Positions 53,840 to 63,088 of a stretch of DNA of 64,000 nt are shown piece by piece. Numbering within the stretch: the first letter of the stretch is position 1; every line of letters starts with the position of its first letter. The DNA lies in assembly GCA_938003855.1 (NCBI GenBank), contig CALKXD010000144.1:18560-82559 (forward strand), given 5' to 3'. The DNA is from an uncultured Granulosicoccaceae bacterium. Its GTDB lineage: Bacteria > Pseudomonadota > Gammaproteobacteria > Granulosicoccales > Granulosicoccaceae. A program made the translations under genes and the position numbers. The notes beneath the pieces were generated by a model that saw nothing but the letters and a program-made list of their open reading frames with translations, did not search any database and was not told where the DNA came from.

Positions 53840-55033
53840 TTACAGGCGCTCAAGGTGAGGTTCGAGTGCGGCCAGAGAGTCCAGTGTATTGGCCGCGGCG
53901 AACAGATCCAGCCAGGGCAGGGCGGCGGCCATGCCGCGTGCCACCGGTTCGTAGTCTTTCCAGCCTTTTAACGGGTTGAGCCAGAGTATTCGACAGCCAC
54001 GCTTTTTCAGCCGTTGCAATGCGCTGGCAAGGATCTCGGGCGGGTCGGTGTCGTAGCCGTCAGAGAATATAATAACCACGCTTCTGCCGTTAACCGTGTG
54101 GGCGGCGTACTGCTGATTGAATCGCTGTAGATTGCTGCCTATTTTAGTGCCGCCGCCGAAACCCTGAGCCATCAGTGACAGGCGGTTTACCGCTCTGAGT
54201 GTATCGTGGTCTCGCAGCGTATCACTGACCCGGACCAAAGACGTATGAAACAGATAGGCATCGGTGCGTCGGTCGTTACTGACCAGGCCTTTAAGAAAGG
54301 ACAAAAACACCCGGGCGTAGACGGTCATAGAGCCTGATACGTCGAGCAGCGCGACGATGTTTACCGGTCGATCCGGTTTATGGCGTTTGAAGAGTTCCAG
54401 CGGCTCACCGCCGTGGCTGACGCTGGCGCGCATCACGCGGCGCAGGTCCAGTAGTGCGCCGCGTTTTGCGGCACGCCGTCGCCGTGAGCGTCTGTCTCGC
54501 ATAGCGGCCGCAAGCTTTGCGGCCAGTTGCTCTGCGCGCTGCAATGATTCAGGTGTCATGAGTTCCCGCAGGTCAATCTTTTCCAGATTGGTGCTGGTAG
54601 ATGCGACCAGCTTGCCGTCACCGCTGTGTGCGGAGTCATTGTCGCCGTCGGGATTGTCGTCGGCTTCATCTGAGTCGCCGCTGGCGGACAACTGCTGCGT
54701 ACTGTCGACCCCGGGTTGAAAAGTGCTTTGTGATGTTTTTTTTGTGGCCGTGTTTGTCTCGCGCAAGGCCTGCCGCTCGCGGCCGCGATTAAACCAGTAC
54801 GCTTTGAATAGCTGGTCAAATTGCTGATAGTCATCGGCGTGGTTGACGCACACCGCTTTGCACGCCAGTCTGACGTCGTCACGGTCGTTGATGTCAATTA
54901 ACGACAGGGCGTTGAGCACGCTGGCCGACTCTGATACGCCAACCGCCAGGCCGTTGGATCTCAGGTGCGCCATAAATCCTGAGAAGCGTTCGCTGACACC
55001 GCTGGCTGTGGCAGGAAACCGCGTGGCCTTCAC
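53840..55033 (-). CDS. coxE: CoxE, von Willebrand factor A-domain maturation protein
   Basis: A 397-residue protein with a C-terminal VWA domain holding the metal site DVSGSM (231-236). An acidic low-complexity linker (about 110-140) separates it from a helical N-terminus. CoxE works with the AAA+ protein CoxD in maturing CO dehydrogenase; the pair resembles MoxR/VWA chaperones. The start overlaps the coxD stop by four bases, supporting a complex. LNPLKGWKDYEPVARGM is a typical CoxE end segment. Confidence 0.91.
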   Translation of the reverse strand: MKATRFPATASGVSERFSGFMAHLRSNGLAVGVSESASVLNALSLIDINDRDDVRLACKAVCVNHADDYQQFDQLFKAYWFNRGRERQALRETNTATKKTSQSTFQPGVDSTQQLSASGDSDEADDNPDGDNDSAHSGDGKLVASTSTNLEKIDLRELMTPESLQRAEQLAAKLAAAMRDRRSRRRRAAKRGALLDLRRVMRASVSHGGEPLELFKRHKPDRPVNIVALLDVSGSMTVYARVFLSFLKGLVSNDRRTDAYLFHTSLVRVSDTLRDHDTLRAVNRLSLMAQGFGGGTKIGSNLQRFNQQYAAHTVNGRSVVIIFSDGYDTDPPEILASALQRLKKRGCRILWLNPLKGWKDYEPVARGMAAALPWLDLFAAANTLDSLAALEPHLERL

Positions 55034-55914
55034 GCCACCACCTTACCAACGAGTCGCTGTGTAATTTCTGTCGGGATGGCGGCCATATCGGATTGCGTTT
55101 TCAGCAGGCAAACCAGTGTTGCCTGGAGTTCGTGCGGGTTATCAGAGAGGTTGGCAACGCCGAGGCCTGCGACCGCTGCGGCCCAGTCGAGCATTTCCGC
55201 AACGCCCGGGTTTTTGTCGAGTTCTTCTTTGCGCAGCGCCTGCACAAAGCCGACGATCTGCTCTGCCAGCCGTGCGTCGATACCCGGCAGCCGTTTGCTC
55301 AGAATGGCCAACTCGGTGGTCGCGTTCGGGTATTCGACAAAGGTATAGAAACATCGCCGACGCAGCGCATCGGACAGATCCCGGCTGCCGTTAGAGGTAA
55401 GAATCACGTGCGGCCGGGTGACCGCTTCTATCGTGCCCAGCTCCGGTATCGATACCTGGAAGTCAGATAGAACTTCCAGCAGGTAGGCTTCAAATTCTTC
55501 ATCAGCACGGTCGATCTCATCGATCAGCAGCACCGGTGCCTGGGTTTGCGTAATGGCTTCCAGCAGCGGTCTTTTTAATAAAAACCGATCTGAGAAAATT
55601 TGCTCTTCGACTTGCTCGGCGGACAGATCTTTGTCGGCGGTGGCGCGTACACTGAGCAGCTGGCGCTGGTAGTTCCATTCATAGATGGCGGTACTTGCAT
55701 CGAGCCCTTCATAGCATTGCAAGCGGATCAGGCGGGTAGCTTTGAGCTGAGCCAGCATCTTTGCAACTTCGGTTTTACCAACCCCCGCTGCTCCTTCAAG
55801 AAGCAGCGGACGCTGGAGTTTCACTGACAGGTGCAGGGCCATCGCCAACTCATCGGTGGCGATGTATCCGGTCTCTGCCAGTTCGCATTGCAATGATTTC
55901 CAGCTCATAGACAA
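55030..55914 (-). CDS. coxD: CoxD, MoxR-type AAA+ ATPase
   Basis: A 294-residue AAA+ ATPase. Walker A is EGAAGVGKTEV (40-50) and Walker B VLLIDEIDRADEEF (near 127), with sensor ILTSNGSRDLSDALRRRC. In Oligotropha, CoxD partly unfolds apo-CO dehydrogenase and promotes sulphuration of the molybdenum centre. The gene lies 33 bases after coxL and overlaps coxE, as in other form I cox clusters. Confidence 0.91.
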   Translation of the reverse strand: MSMSWKSLQCELAETGYIATDELAMALHLSVKLQRPLLLEGAAGVGKTEVAKMLAQLKATRLIRLQCYEGLDASTAIYEWNYQRQLLSVRATADKDLSAEQVEEQIFSDRFLLKRPLLEAITQTQAPVLLIDEIDRADEEFEAYLLEVLSDFQVSIPELGTIEAVTRPHVILTSNGSRDLSDALRRRCFYTFVEYPNATTELAILSKRLPGIDARLAEQIVGFVQALRKEELDKNPGVAEMLDWAAAVAGLGVANLSDNPHELQATLVCLLKTQSDMAAIPTEITQRLVGKVVA

Positions 55915-55947
55915 CAGGCTTCTCTGTGCTGAAAGACGGCGACTGAA

Positions 55948-58368
55948 TTAATCATGTAAACCGAGTTCATTGGCTGTTTTCCAGATACGCCAGTGATCAT
56001 GCGGCATCTGTGTATGCGTTAGACCAAAGGGTTTGAAGGCATCGTTAATGGCGTTGGAAAATGCCGGTACACCCCCGACGTTGGGGCTTTCACCGACGCC
56101 CTTGGCACCGATAGGGTGGTGCGGACTGGGGGTTTCGGTGAAGTCGGTCTGGTAGTTCGGTGTTTCCCAGCTGGTTGGAATAAAGAAGTCCATCAGGGAA
56201 CCGGTCTTGACGTTGCCGAGTTCGTCGTAGGCAATCTCCTGACCAAGTGCAATAGCCAGCGCTTCGGTGAGTCCGCCATGCACCTGCCCTTCAATGATCA
56301 TCGGGTTAATGCGGGTGCCACAGTCGTCTAGTGCGTAGAAACTGCGGATACCGGCGACGCCGGTATCGACGTCTATATCCATCACGCAGATATAGGCACC
56401 GAACGGGTAGGTCATGTTCGGCGGGTCGTAGTAGCTGACCGCTTCCAGGCCGGGTTCTACGCCGGGGATCGCTTGCGTATAGGATGCAAAGGCGATTTCC
56501 TTCATGGTCTTGAAGCGCTCCGGTGCACCTTTGACGATAAAGCGATCGACTTCCCATTCGACGTCGTTGTCGTGAACTTCAAGCAGATAGGCGGCGATCA
56601 TCTGTGCTTTGGCGCGTATCTTACGGCCGGCCATCGCGGTTGCCGCACCGGCCACCGGGGTTGAGCGTGAGCCATAGGTACCGAGGCCGTAGGGTGCGGT
56701 GTCGGTGTCGCCTTCTTCGATGGTGATGTCGTCAGCCGGGATACCGATTTCTGTCGCCAGTATCTGTGCAAAGGTGGTGGCGTGACCCTGCCCCTGAGAA
56801 ATAGTACCCAGTCTGGCTATCGCCGATCCGGTCGGGTGAATGCGTATTTCGCAGCTGTCGAACATACCCATGCCGAGGATGTCGCAATTTTTAACCGGGC
56901 CGGCACCGACGATCTCGGTGAAGTGACACAGGCCGATGCCCATCAGTGAGCGGGTTTCACCGGCCTTGAACTTTGCTACCTGTGCAGATTGCTCGGCACG
57001 CAGGCCTTTGTAGTCGACCGCCTCCAGTGCTTTGTTCCAGGCGGTATGGTAGTCGCCTGAATCGTATTCCCAGCCGAGTGCCGAGTGATACGGGAATTGA
57101 TCTTTGCCGATAAAATTAATTGACCGCAGCTCGGCTGCGTCCATGTTCAGTCTGATCGCCAGTACTTCAATCATGCGCTCTATAAAGTAGGCTGCTTCGG
57201 TGACACGAAATGAACAACGGTACGCCACGCCGCCCGGCGCTTTGTTGGTATAGATGCCGTCCACTGCCAGATAGGCGGTGGGGATATCGTATGAGCCGGT
57301 GCAGATGTTCATAAAGCCGGCCGGGTATTTGGTCGGATCGGCGCAGGCATCAAACGCACCGTGATCAGCGGTAGTGTGGCACCAGAGACCTAGAATTTTA
57401 CCTTCTGCGGTTGCCGCGATTTTACCCTGCATCCAGTAGTCACGGGCAAAGGCGGTCGAGGTCAGGTTTTCCATCCGGTCTTCGACCCATTTGACCGGTT
57501 GGCCCGTCACGATAGAAGCAACGATGGCACAGACATAGCCGGGGTAGACGCCGACCTTGTTGCCGAAGCCGCCGCCGATATCGGGGGAAACTACGCGTAT
57601 ATTGTGCTCTGCAATGCCCGACAGTAGTGAGGCGACTGTGCGTACCACGTGGGGTGCCTGAAAGGTGCCCCAGAGTGTCAGCTTGCCATTGACCTTGTCC
57701 ATCGAGGCAACCGCCCCGCAGGTCTCCAGTGGACAGGGATGCGTGCGGTGGTAGTAGACCATTTCCTCCGCCACAACCGGCGCGCTGCTGAGTATGGCTT
57801 CGGTGGATTCTTTTTCGCCTTGCTCCCAGGTAAAGATATGATTGGGGTGGCGACGTGGACCGTGTGCGCCTTCGGTGGCGTCGGCGATGTCTTCACGCAG
57901 GATGGGGGCGTCGTCGAGTTCGGCTTTGAATGGATCAACCAGAACCGGCAGTTCCTCGTATTTGACAACCACCAGATCGGTGGCGTCAGCGGCGATATAG
58001 CGATCTTCCGCAATCACAAACGCGACTTCCTGCCCCTGAAATAATACTTTTCCATCGGCCAGCACCATTTGCTTGTCACCGGCCAGCGTTGGCATCCAGT
58101 GCAGGCCTAACGGCTCTAGATCTTTGGCGGTGAGTACCGCAACGACACCCGGCAGTGCCAGCGCTGCGGAGGTATCGATTGACAGCACGCGTGCGTGGGC
58201 GTGCTGCGAGCGGACAAAATCACCAAACAACATGTCGGGCATTTTGATGTCGTCGACATAGTTGCCTTTGCCCTGTGTAAAGCGTGCGTCTTCTACCCGT
58301 TTGCGAGAGCTGCCCAGACCTTTCAGCGCGGCCTGGCGTTCTTCCATCGTTTTTGCTTCGACGCTCAT
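55948..58368 (-). CDS. coxL: CoxL, form I CO dehydrogenase large (molybdenum) subunit
   Basis: The catalytic subunit of aerobic carbon monoxide dehydrogenase, oxidising CO and water to CO2 with release of two electrons. The 806 residues carry the form I signature VAYRCSFR with Cys385, equal to the Cu-S-binding Cys388 of Oligotropha. The active-site glutamate is Glu760 in [20 protein letters not shown] and [11 protein letters not shown] are molybdopterin-binding blocks. Form II enzymes have AYRGAGR instead, so this is a true CO dehydrogenase by motif. It overlaps coxS by four bases. No signal peptide; the enzyme works at the cytoplasmic membrane face. Confidence 0.96.
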   Translation of the reverse strand: MSVEAKTMEERQAALKGLGSSRKRVEDARFTQGKGNYVDDIKMPDMLFGDFVRSQHAHARVLSIDTSAALALPGVVAVLTAKDLEPLGLHWMPTLAGDKQMVLADGKVLFQGQEVAFVIAEDRYIAADATDLVVVKYEELPVLVDPFKAELDDAPILREDIADATEGAHGPRRHPNHIFTWEQGEKESTEAILSSAPVVAEEMVYYHRTHPCPLETCGAVASMDKVNGKLTLWGTFQAPHVVRTVASLLSGIAEHNIRVVSPDIGGGFGNKVGVYPGYVCAIVASIVTGQPVKWVEDRMENLTSTAFARDYWMQGKIAATAEGKILGLWCHTTADHGAFDACADPTKYPAGFMNICTGSYDIPTAYLAVDGIYTNKAPGGVAYRCSFRVTEAAYFIERMIEVLAIRLNMDAAELRSINFIGKDQFPYHSALGWEYDSGDYHTAWNKALEAVDYKGLRAEQSAQVAKFKAGETRSLMGIGLCHFTEIVGAGPVKNCDILGMGMFDSCEIRIHPTGSAIARLGTISQGQGHATTFAQILATEIGIPADDITIEEGDTDTAPYGLGTYGSRSTPVAGAATAMAGRKIRAKAQMIAAYLLEVHDNDVEWEVDRFIVKGAPERFKTMKEIAFASYTQAIPGVEPGLEAVSYYDPPNMTYPFGAYICVMDIDVDTGVAGIRSFYALDDCGTRINPMIIEGQVHGGLTEALAIALGQEIAYDELGNVKTGSLMDFFIPTSWETPNYQTDFTETPSPHHPIGAKGVGESPNVGGVPAFSNAINDAFKPFGLTHTQMPHDHWRIWKTANELGLHD

Positions 58369-58853
58369 GCGGCTGTCTCCGGTTGATTAAGCTCCGCGGC
58401 GGCGGCCATGATTGATTTAACGATATTCTGGTAGCCGGTGCAGCGACACAGATTGCCGGCGATGCCCATACGCACTTCTTCCTCGGTGGGGTTTGGGTTT
58501 TCTTTCAGCAGGCGGTGTGCACGAGTGATCATTCCGGGGGTGCAGAAGCCGCATTGCAGGCCGTGGTGCTCTTTGAATTTTTCCTGCAGTACGTGCAGTT
58601 TGTCGGGGTTGCCGAGTCCTTCGATAGTGGTGATCTCAGCGCCTTGTGCCTGAATGGCGAACATCGTGCACGACTTCACCGAGCGACCGTCAATGTCTAC
58701 TGTGCAGGCACCGCAGTGCGATGTTTCGCAGCCGATGTGCGGGCCGGTAATTTCAAGTTGCTCGCGCAGTACGTGTATTAACAGCTCTCTGGGTTCCGCG
58801 CGGGTTTCGACGGTCTGTCCGTTAACCGTTAAGGTAATGGTTTCTTTTGTCAT
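58365..58853 (-). CDS. coxS: CoxS, CO dehydrogenase iron-sulphur subunit
   Basis: A 162-residue subunit with two [2Fe-2S] clusters that carry electrons from molybdenum to FAD. The plant-type cluster ligands appear in [10 protein letters not shown] plus a later Cys, and the second cluster in QCGFCTPGM with [14 protein letters not shown] 58853 follows CAGGAAA at suitable distance; a start five codons earlier is less likely because it would contain that site. Gene order coxM-coxS-coxL is the form I order. Confidence 0.95.
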   Translation of the reverse strand: MTKETITLTVNGQTVETRAEPRELLIHVLREQLEITGPHIGCETSHCGACTVDIDGRSVKSCTMFAIQAQGAEITTIEGLGNPDKLHVLQEKFKEHHGLQCGFCTPGMITRAHRLLKENPNPTEEEVRMGIAGNLCRCTGYQNIVKSIMAAAAELNQPETAA

Positions 58854-58888
58854 GGGTATTTCCTGCATTTAGGGTCCGGCCGGCTTGA

Positions 58889-59746
58889 TCAGGCGCGCGA
58901 CCAGGCGGTTTCCAGAGATCGCTTGAGAATGATGGCCGCGGCGTGCTTTTTGAATTCTGCCGGTCCGCGGTTATCTTCGACGGGTTCAATATCACTGATG
59001 CATGACTGCACGGCGTGGGCGATGCTGTCTGCGGACACCCCGGATTGCATCAGGTGTGTTGATGCCGCGTCGCAGAAGACCGGTGTGTCTGCCAGATTGG
59101 TCAGCGCAATGGCGGCGTGTGAGCACGAGCCGTCGGCTGCCTTGGTCAGCAATACGGCAGCGGCAGCGGTAGCGTAGTCACCGATTTTTCGCTTTTGTTT
59201 TTCGTAGGCGTAGCCGCCGGTGCAGGTCGGGAAGGAAACCTCGGTGAGTATTTCCAGATCGTCGCGTGCGGTGAAGTATGCCGCCTCGTAGAAGTCGCGT
59301 GCCTTGACGTCACGCGCGCCGCCGGGGCCATGCAGGGTAAAGCTTGCATCCAAGGCCTGCATCAGCGCCGGCATGTCGTTGCCCGGATCACCGTTGGCGA
59401 CATTGCCGCCGATAGTGCCCTGGTAACGAATCTGTGGATCGGCGATTTGCAGCGATGTCTCTTTAACGATCGGGGCGGCCAGCTGCAGTTCGGCGCTGCC
59501 GATTAACTCGGCCTGGGTGGTCATCGCGCCGATGCGAACGACGCCGTCAGCGACATTGATGTGCTTGAGGGTGTCGATCGCTTTCAGATCAACCAGGTGT
59601 TCGGGCATTGCCAGTCGCAGCTTCATCATCGGGATTAAGCTGTGACCGCCGGCGATCACCCGCGCGTCCTCACCGAGCTCGCTGAGCAGACCGACTGCTG
59701 CGGCCAGAGAGTCGGGTTGGTGGTACTCAAAGCGTCCTGGAATCAT
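58889..59746 (-). CDS. coxM: CoxM, CO dehydrogenase FAD subunit
   Basis: The 285-residue flavoprotein subunit that passes electrons from the iron-sulphur clusters to the quinone pool. FAD-binding motifs are AGGHSLIP (32-39) and TIGGNVANGDPGNDMPA (near 111). The N-terminus MIPGRFEYHQP is typical of CoxM. AGGGGG precedes the ATG at 59746. The gene heads the structural operon, 35 bases before coxS, and a 539-base gap separates it from coxC. Confidence 0.95.
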   Translation of the reverse strand: MIPGRFEYHQPDSLAAAVGLLSELGEDARVIAGGHSLIPMMKLRLAMPEHLVDLKAIDTLKHINVADGVVRIGAMTTQAELIGSAELQLAAPIVKETSLQIADPQIRYQGTIGGNVANGDPGNDMPALMQALDASFTLHGPGGARDVKARDFYEAAYFTARDDLEILTEVSFPTCTGGYAYEKQKRKIGDYATAAAAVLLTKAADGSCSHAAIALTNLADTPVFCDAASTHLMQSGVSADSIAHAVQSCISDIEPVEDNRGPAEFKKHAAAIILKRSLETAWSRA

Positions 59747-60285
59747 TCATTTTCCCCCTGAATTGATAGTGTCGGAACAGACTCTGAGACGATACCAGAG
59801 GGCGGCCGTATTGGAAGCAAGGATGCACGAGTGAAGGAGTGGATTCACCAATGAGGCAATTTGCACGACCGTCGTTGGTGACAGAGGTCGTTATAGGTAA
59901 CTGAATAATATAGGGAATATGGAGTTTTTTATTTTCTGCTGAGCGATATCCGCGTTGCTGCAATTCATTCGTGATACTGTCGCGTCTGAGAGCATGGCCC
60001 GGGTGAAAGATCAGTCTGCCGTGTCGGTAATTAAGTGGATGTGACAAGTTGAGTTCTGCTACGGCACTTGTCCCGGTGACTCGTGCGCTGTTCCAGACTG
60101 ATCGGCATCAGGTCATTGCTGCTTGCCCGGAGTACGCACAGAATGCCGCAAATGGGGTGTCTCCGGTTTGCCGGGTCTGGCTTAGTGTTTCGCCGGTTTC
60201 GAGTGTCTTCGAGGTGCGCTGTCAGGAGGGCGGTCGATTGCTGTTGCGTTTCACAGCATTGGGCAGTTGAAGGGGCGTGCCGGCG
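59747..60285. promoter_or_regulatory. coxC-coxM intergenic region, probable cox promoter
   Basis: A 539-base gap with no convincing gene; short frames at 59727-60047 and 60049-60270 have no family features. It should contain the promoter of coxMSLDEFG. A direct repeat GTCGTT occurs at 59871-59876 and 59887-59892 (16 bases apart start to start; AACGAC on the coding strand), about 125-145 bases before coxM. It is a possible target for the LytTR domain of CoxC, but does not match the usual LytTR consensus spacing. Confidence 0.45.
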
Positions 60286-61491
60286 TCAGCGGCTGTTGGT
60301 GTCGGACGTTTGCTTGGCAGCATTCAGTACTTCAATTAAACCGATCACGCGGTTGCGGCTGACCGGAACGCTTGTCAGCTTGGGAGTGTTCCGGAACAGA
60401 CATACCCCGGTTTCCTTACGTTTTTCGAAAGCGTCAATGGCGTCAATATTGACCAGATAGCTGCGGTGGGTGCGGTGGAAGTTGACCGTGCTCAGGCGTT
60501 GTTCGGCTTCTGTGATTGACCAGGGACAGAAGCGCACGCCGTCGCTGGTGTACAGGTGTGTGTAGTGTCCATCGGCACGGATGGCAGCCACATCGGCGCT
60601 GTCGGTGAAGGCAATTTTTTTGCCTTGTTCATACGGGATCTGTGCGTCTCCGGTCTCTGCGGGTCTGCCAGTTTTGCTTGATTCAGTGCTGTCGGCGACC
60701 GGTTCTGTGGTCGCGGCTTCCGGGTCGGACGATTCATGCGGTGTCGTGTCTGTGGGGACGAGGTCGCCGACAGCTGTGTTTTGCGTGCTGGTTAGAAACG
60801 ACGTTGTGGCCAGTAGAAATGACCCGCAAATCAGGAATGAGGCGACGGTGACGGCAATCGCCAATGTACTGTTGGCCAGTGATATCGTCACAGGCTGCCC
60901 GCTGCTGTCCGGCAGGAAATGGGTGCCGAACATGGCACTGTAGTGAACAGCCACGACGGCGAAACCAAACACTATTGAGCCCATCACAATATTTTGTCTG
61001 GATCGATGGCCGTAGGCTACCCGGATAGCAGCAACACCGGCAATGGCCGCGACCAGTAATGCGGTCACCACCGACGCCGTTGAGAACACTGGTATCACGC
61101 CACGTATGCCGAGCATGCCGATGTAGTGCATCACGATCACACCAGCGCCGAGAATTAAGCCGGCCAGTGTCAGCTGGAACGGGGTTCTCGGTGAGAAGTG
61201 CAGCATCAACAAGGCCACGCCGACGACCAGAATTGCGATCAGTGCAGAGCTGAGTGTCTGGAGTAAGTCGTAGTAGATCGGGATCGGGAATTTGTGCGCG
61301 AGCATGGCGACAAAATGCATCGACCAAATACCCCCACCGAGTATAAACGCTGACATCACGACCAGTGCTTTACGCCGGTAGTCGGGCTGAGCCGCAATAT
61401 TGTTGGTAAGAGCGAGGCCAGTGAAGGCGGCAACCAAAGAGACAGTGATAGAGGCAAGTACCAGGAAGGTATCATGCGTGTAGTTGATCAC
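60286..61491 (-). CDS. coxC: CoxC-like MHYT-LytTR membrane sensor-regulator
   Basis: A 401-residue one-component regulator. The N-terminus has about seven hydrophobic segments with three MHYT-type repeats: MHFVAM (58-63), MHYIGM (121-126) and VHYSAM (182-187, first Met replaced by Val). These are proposed to bind a metal, probably copper, and sense a gas such as CO or oxygen. An acidic linker (about 240-290) leads to a C-terminal LytTR DNA-binding domain (about 295-390, HRTHRSYLVNIDAIDAFEKR). CoxC and CoxH of Oligotropha have the same layout. Position before coxM supports a cox regulator role. GTG start. Confidence 0.9.
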   Translation of the reverse strand: MINYTHDTFLVLASITVSLVAAFTGLALTNNIAAQPDYRRKALVVMSAFILGGGIWSMHFVAMLAHKFPIPIYYDLLQTLSSALIAILVVGVALLMLHFSPRTPFQLTLAGLILGAGVIVMHYIGMLGIRGVIPVFSTASVVTALLVAAIAGVAAIRVAYGHRSRQNIVMGSIVFGFAVVAVHYSAMFGTHFLPDSSGQPVTISLANSTLAIAVTVASFLICGSFLLATTSFLTSTQNTAVGDLVPTDTTPHESSDPEAATTEPVADSTESSKTGRPAETGDAQIPYEQGKKIAFTDSADVAAIRADGHYTHLYTSDGVRFCPWSITEAEQRLSTVNFHRTHRSYLVNIDAIDAFEKRKETGVCLFRNTPKLTSVPVSRNRVIGLIEVLNAAKQTSDTNSR

Positions 61492-61620
61492 CCCGGGTTG
61501 ATCCCCCTGTTCGTTTGTTTTGCATCGGCTGATCAGATGCGGATTCGCTATTTTAAAGTCGAAACACGCTGATGTCGATGCGCTTGCGAGGGAGGTGTGG
61601 AAGTGCGGGAGCAGGCAACA

Positions 61621-61630
61621 GGGGGGGGGG
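61621..61630. repeat. Ten-G homopolymer upstream of coxC
   Basis: A run of ten G on the given strand (ten C on the coding strand of coxC) lies 130 bases upstream of the coxC start, in the gap to dsbA. Runs of this length slip during replication, so copy number may vary between cells. Confidence 0.7.
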
Positions 61631-61685
61631 CCTGGATGAGCGTCGGTCTGGCAGTGACGCCGGGAGGAGTTATCCGGGAAGGTAC

Positions 61686-61709
61686 CGCAGGGCCGGTGAA
61701 AACCCTGCG
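61686..61709 (-). terminator. Possible hairpin terminator after dsbA-like gene
   Basis: CGCAGGG and CCCTGCG pair perfectly around a ten-base loop, 30 bases after the dsbA-like stop on the reverse strand. No U-run follows, so strength is doubtful. Confidence 0.4.
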
Positions 61710-61739
61710 ATCAGTCTAGTGGTTTTATCTGATTAAGTG

Positions 61740-62378
61740 TTAGGCAGTTTCACGCTCCTTTTCTACGAGTTCGTTGATGAGATCGATAATTTGCGCGTGG
61801 CCACCGGCCATGGAGACAGTCGACAGGTATTTGCCGTTGACGACGACTGTCGGTACCGCGTTGACACGTGATTCCTGTGCAGTCCGCATGGTTTTACGAA
61901 TTTCTGCATTGACCGCAAACGACTCCATGGTCTCTTCCATTTTGTCTGCATCGATACCCAGCTCTCCGGCGAACTTTGAAATGCTCTTGCGATCTCGCAG
62001 TGGGCGTCTTTCGCGGTGGATGGCATTGAACAGCGGCTCGAAAAATTTCTCGGTCACGCCCATCAGTTCAGCGGCGTAGTAGGCTTCAGAGTGGGGGGTC
62101 CAGCTGCGATTGAGCGGTGGTGCGTGACGAACAAAGTCGACGTCATCGGGCTTGCTGGCGGCCCACTCATTGATAGCCGGCTCGAAAGCAAAGCAGTGAG
62201 GGCAGCCAAACCAGAAGTACTCCAGAACTTCGATTTTGTCCGGGTTTGCGGTGGCCTGGGGTGGCTGCAGCACCAGGTAGCGCTCTGCCTGGGCCAATGC
62301 GGGTGCTGTGGCTGCCATAGGAAGTGACAGGGCGGTGGCAACTTTAAGGCCGGTCCCGAGGAATTGTCTTTTATTCAT
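61740..62378 (-). CDS. dsbA: Periplasmic thiol:disulphide oxidoreductase, DsbA type
   Basis: Introduces disulphides into exported proteins. The 212 residues begin with a Sec signal (hydrophobic VATALSLPMAATAPALA). The active site is CPHC (Cys59-Cys62) in FWFGCPHCFAFEP, exactly the DsbA form, and the cis-proline loop is AVPTVVVNG. It follows the TlpA-like gene by 122 bases on the same strand. It could support the pilins, peroxidase and other cysteine-containing exported proteins of the window; it is adjacent to, not part of, the cox operon. Confidence 0.92.
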   Translation of the reverse strand: MNKRQFLGTGLKVATALSLPMAATAPALAQAERYLVLQPPQATANPDKIEVLEYFWFGCPHCFAFEPAINEWAASKPDDVDFVRHAPPLNRSWTPHSEAYYAAELMGVTEKFFEPLFNAIHRERRPLRDRKSISKFAGELGIDADKMEETMESFAVNAEIRKTMRTAQESRVNAVPTVVVNGKYLSTVSMAGGHAQIIDLINELVEKERETA

Positions 62379-62500
62379 AGGCTTCTCTAATTTATGTGGA
62401 AGACGTGGCTGTACTGAAATACTCAGCCGCCGCCGTGTGGCTTTTGCCGTACGAGTTGTTAACGAAGGAGGTAATTATTTGATTGCACCTGCCGGTGGCG

Positions 62501-63088
62501 TCAGGCAACCTGCTGTTCGACGAATTCGATCAGTTTAGTCCGGTCGACGTGAAAATTGTTGTACACCACAACACCGGCCGGGTCGATCAGTATCAGCCAC
62601 GGAGTGCCGCCGGTGCGGTAGCCCTGCATGGTCGCCGGCATGGTGTGATTTTCTTCATCACCTGGATCATGACCCATAACGATTGGCAGGTCATAACGCA
62701 GTTGCAGCTTGCGGACGTCATCCTGTGTGTTGCTTCGATACCCTTCGAAAACCGTCTGAATGGCAGCTATGGCTACTTTAGGGTGGTCGTGAAAGCGTTC
62801 GGAGAAAGCCTGCAGTGTTGGAAAACCACTGCTGTGACAGCCCGGGCACCAGTTTTGAAAACACTTTAAGAAGACCCATTTCCCGCGAGACTCAGTGACT
62901 GAAAAGTGACCGGGCTTGCCGTCTGCGTCAATCCAGTAGTCAAGTTCGATTTCCGGTGCCTCGTAGCCCTCGATGCCGCGTGTGTTCTGCGCCCGGGCGT
63001 TGCCGCTTAACGCTGTCGACAAAGCCAGGGTGCTGGAAAGAGCTCCGGCCTGTTTTAGGAATTTGCGGCGACTGTCGGGGTTGGCCAT
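62501..63088 (-). CDS. Tat-exported TlpA/ResA-like thioredoxin-fold protein
   Basis: A 195-residue exported redox protein. SRRKFLKQAG (6-15) is a twin-arginine signal, likely cut near ARA at 33. The thioredoxin active site is CPGC (Cys81-Cys84) in FQNWCPGCHSSG, and GGTPWLILIDPAG holds the cis-proline. It resembles TlpA/ResA/AhpC-TSA proteins. Such proteins reduce disulphides for cytochrome or copper-site maturation, so a supporting role is possible, but not shown. AAGGAA precedes ATG. Tat export is uncommon for this fold. Confidence 0.84.
   Translation of the reverse strand: MANPDSRRKFLKQAGALSSTLALSTALSGNARAQNTRGIEGYEAPEIELDYWIDADGKPGHFSVTESRGKWVFLKCFQNWCPGCHSSGFPTLQAFSERFHDHPKVAIAAIQTVFEGYRSNTQDDVRKLQLRYDLPIVMGHDPGDEENHTMPATMQGYRTGGTPWLILIDPAGVVVYNNFHVDRTKLIEFVEQQVA

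Noticed and set aside
60049-60270. 73-codon frame in the coxC-coxM gap
   Set aside because: No ribosome-binding site, no recognisable motif, and opposite strand to the cox operon.
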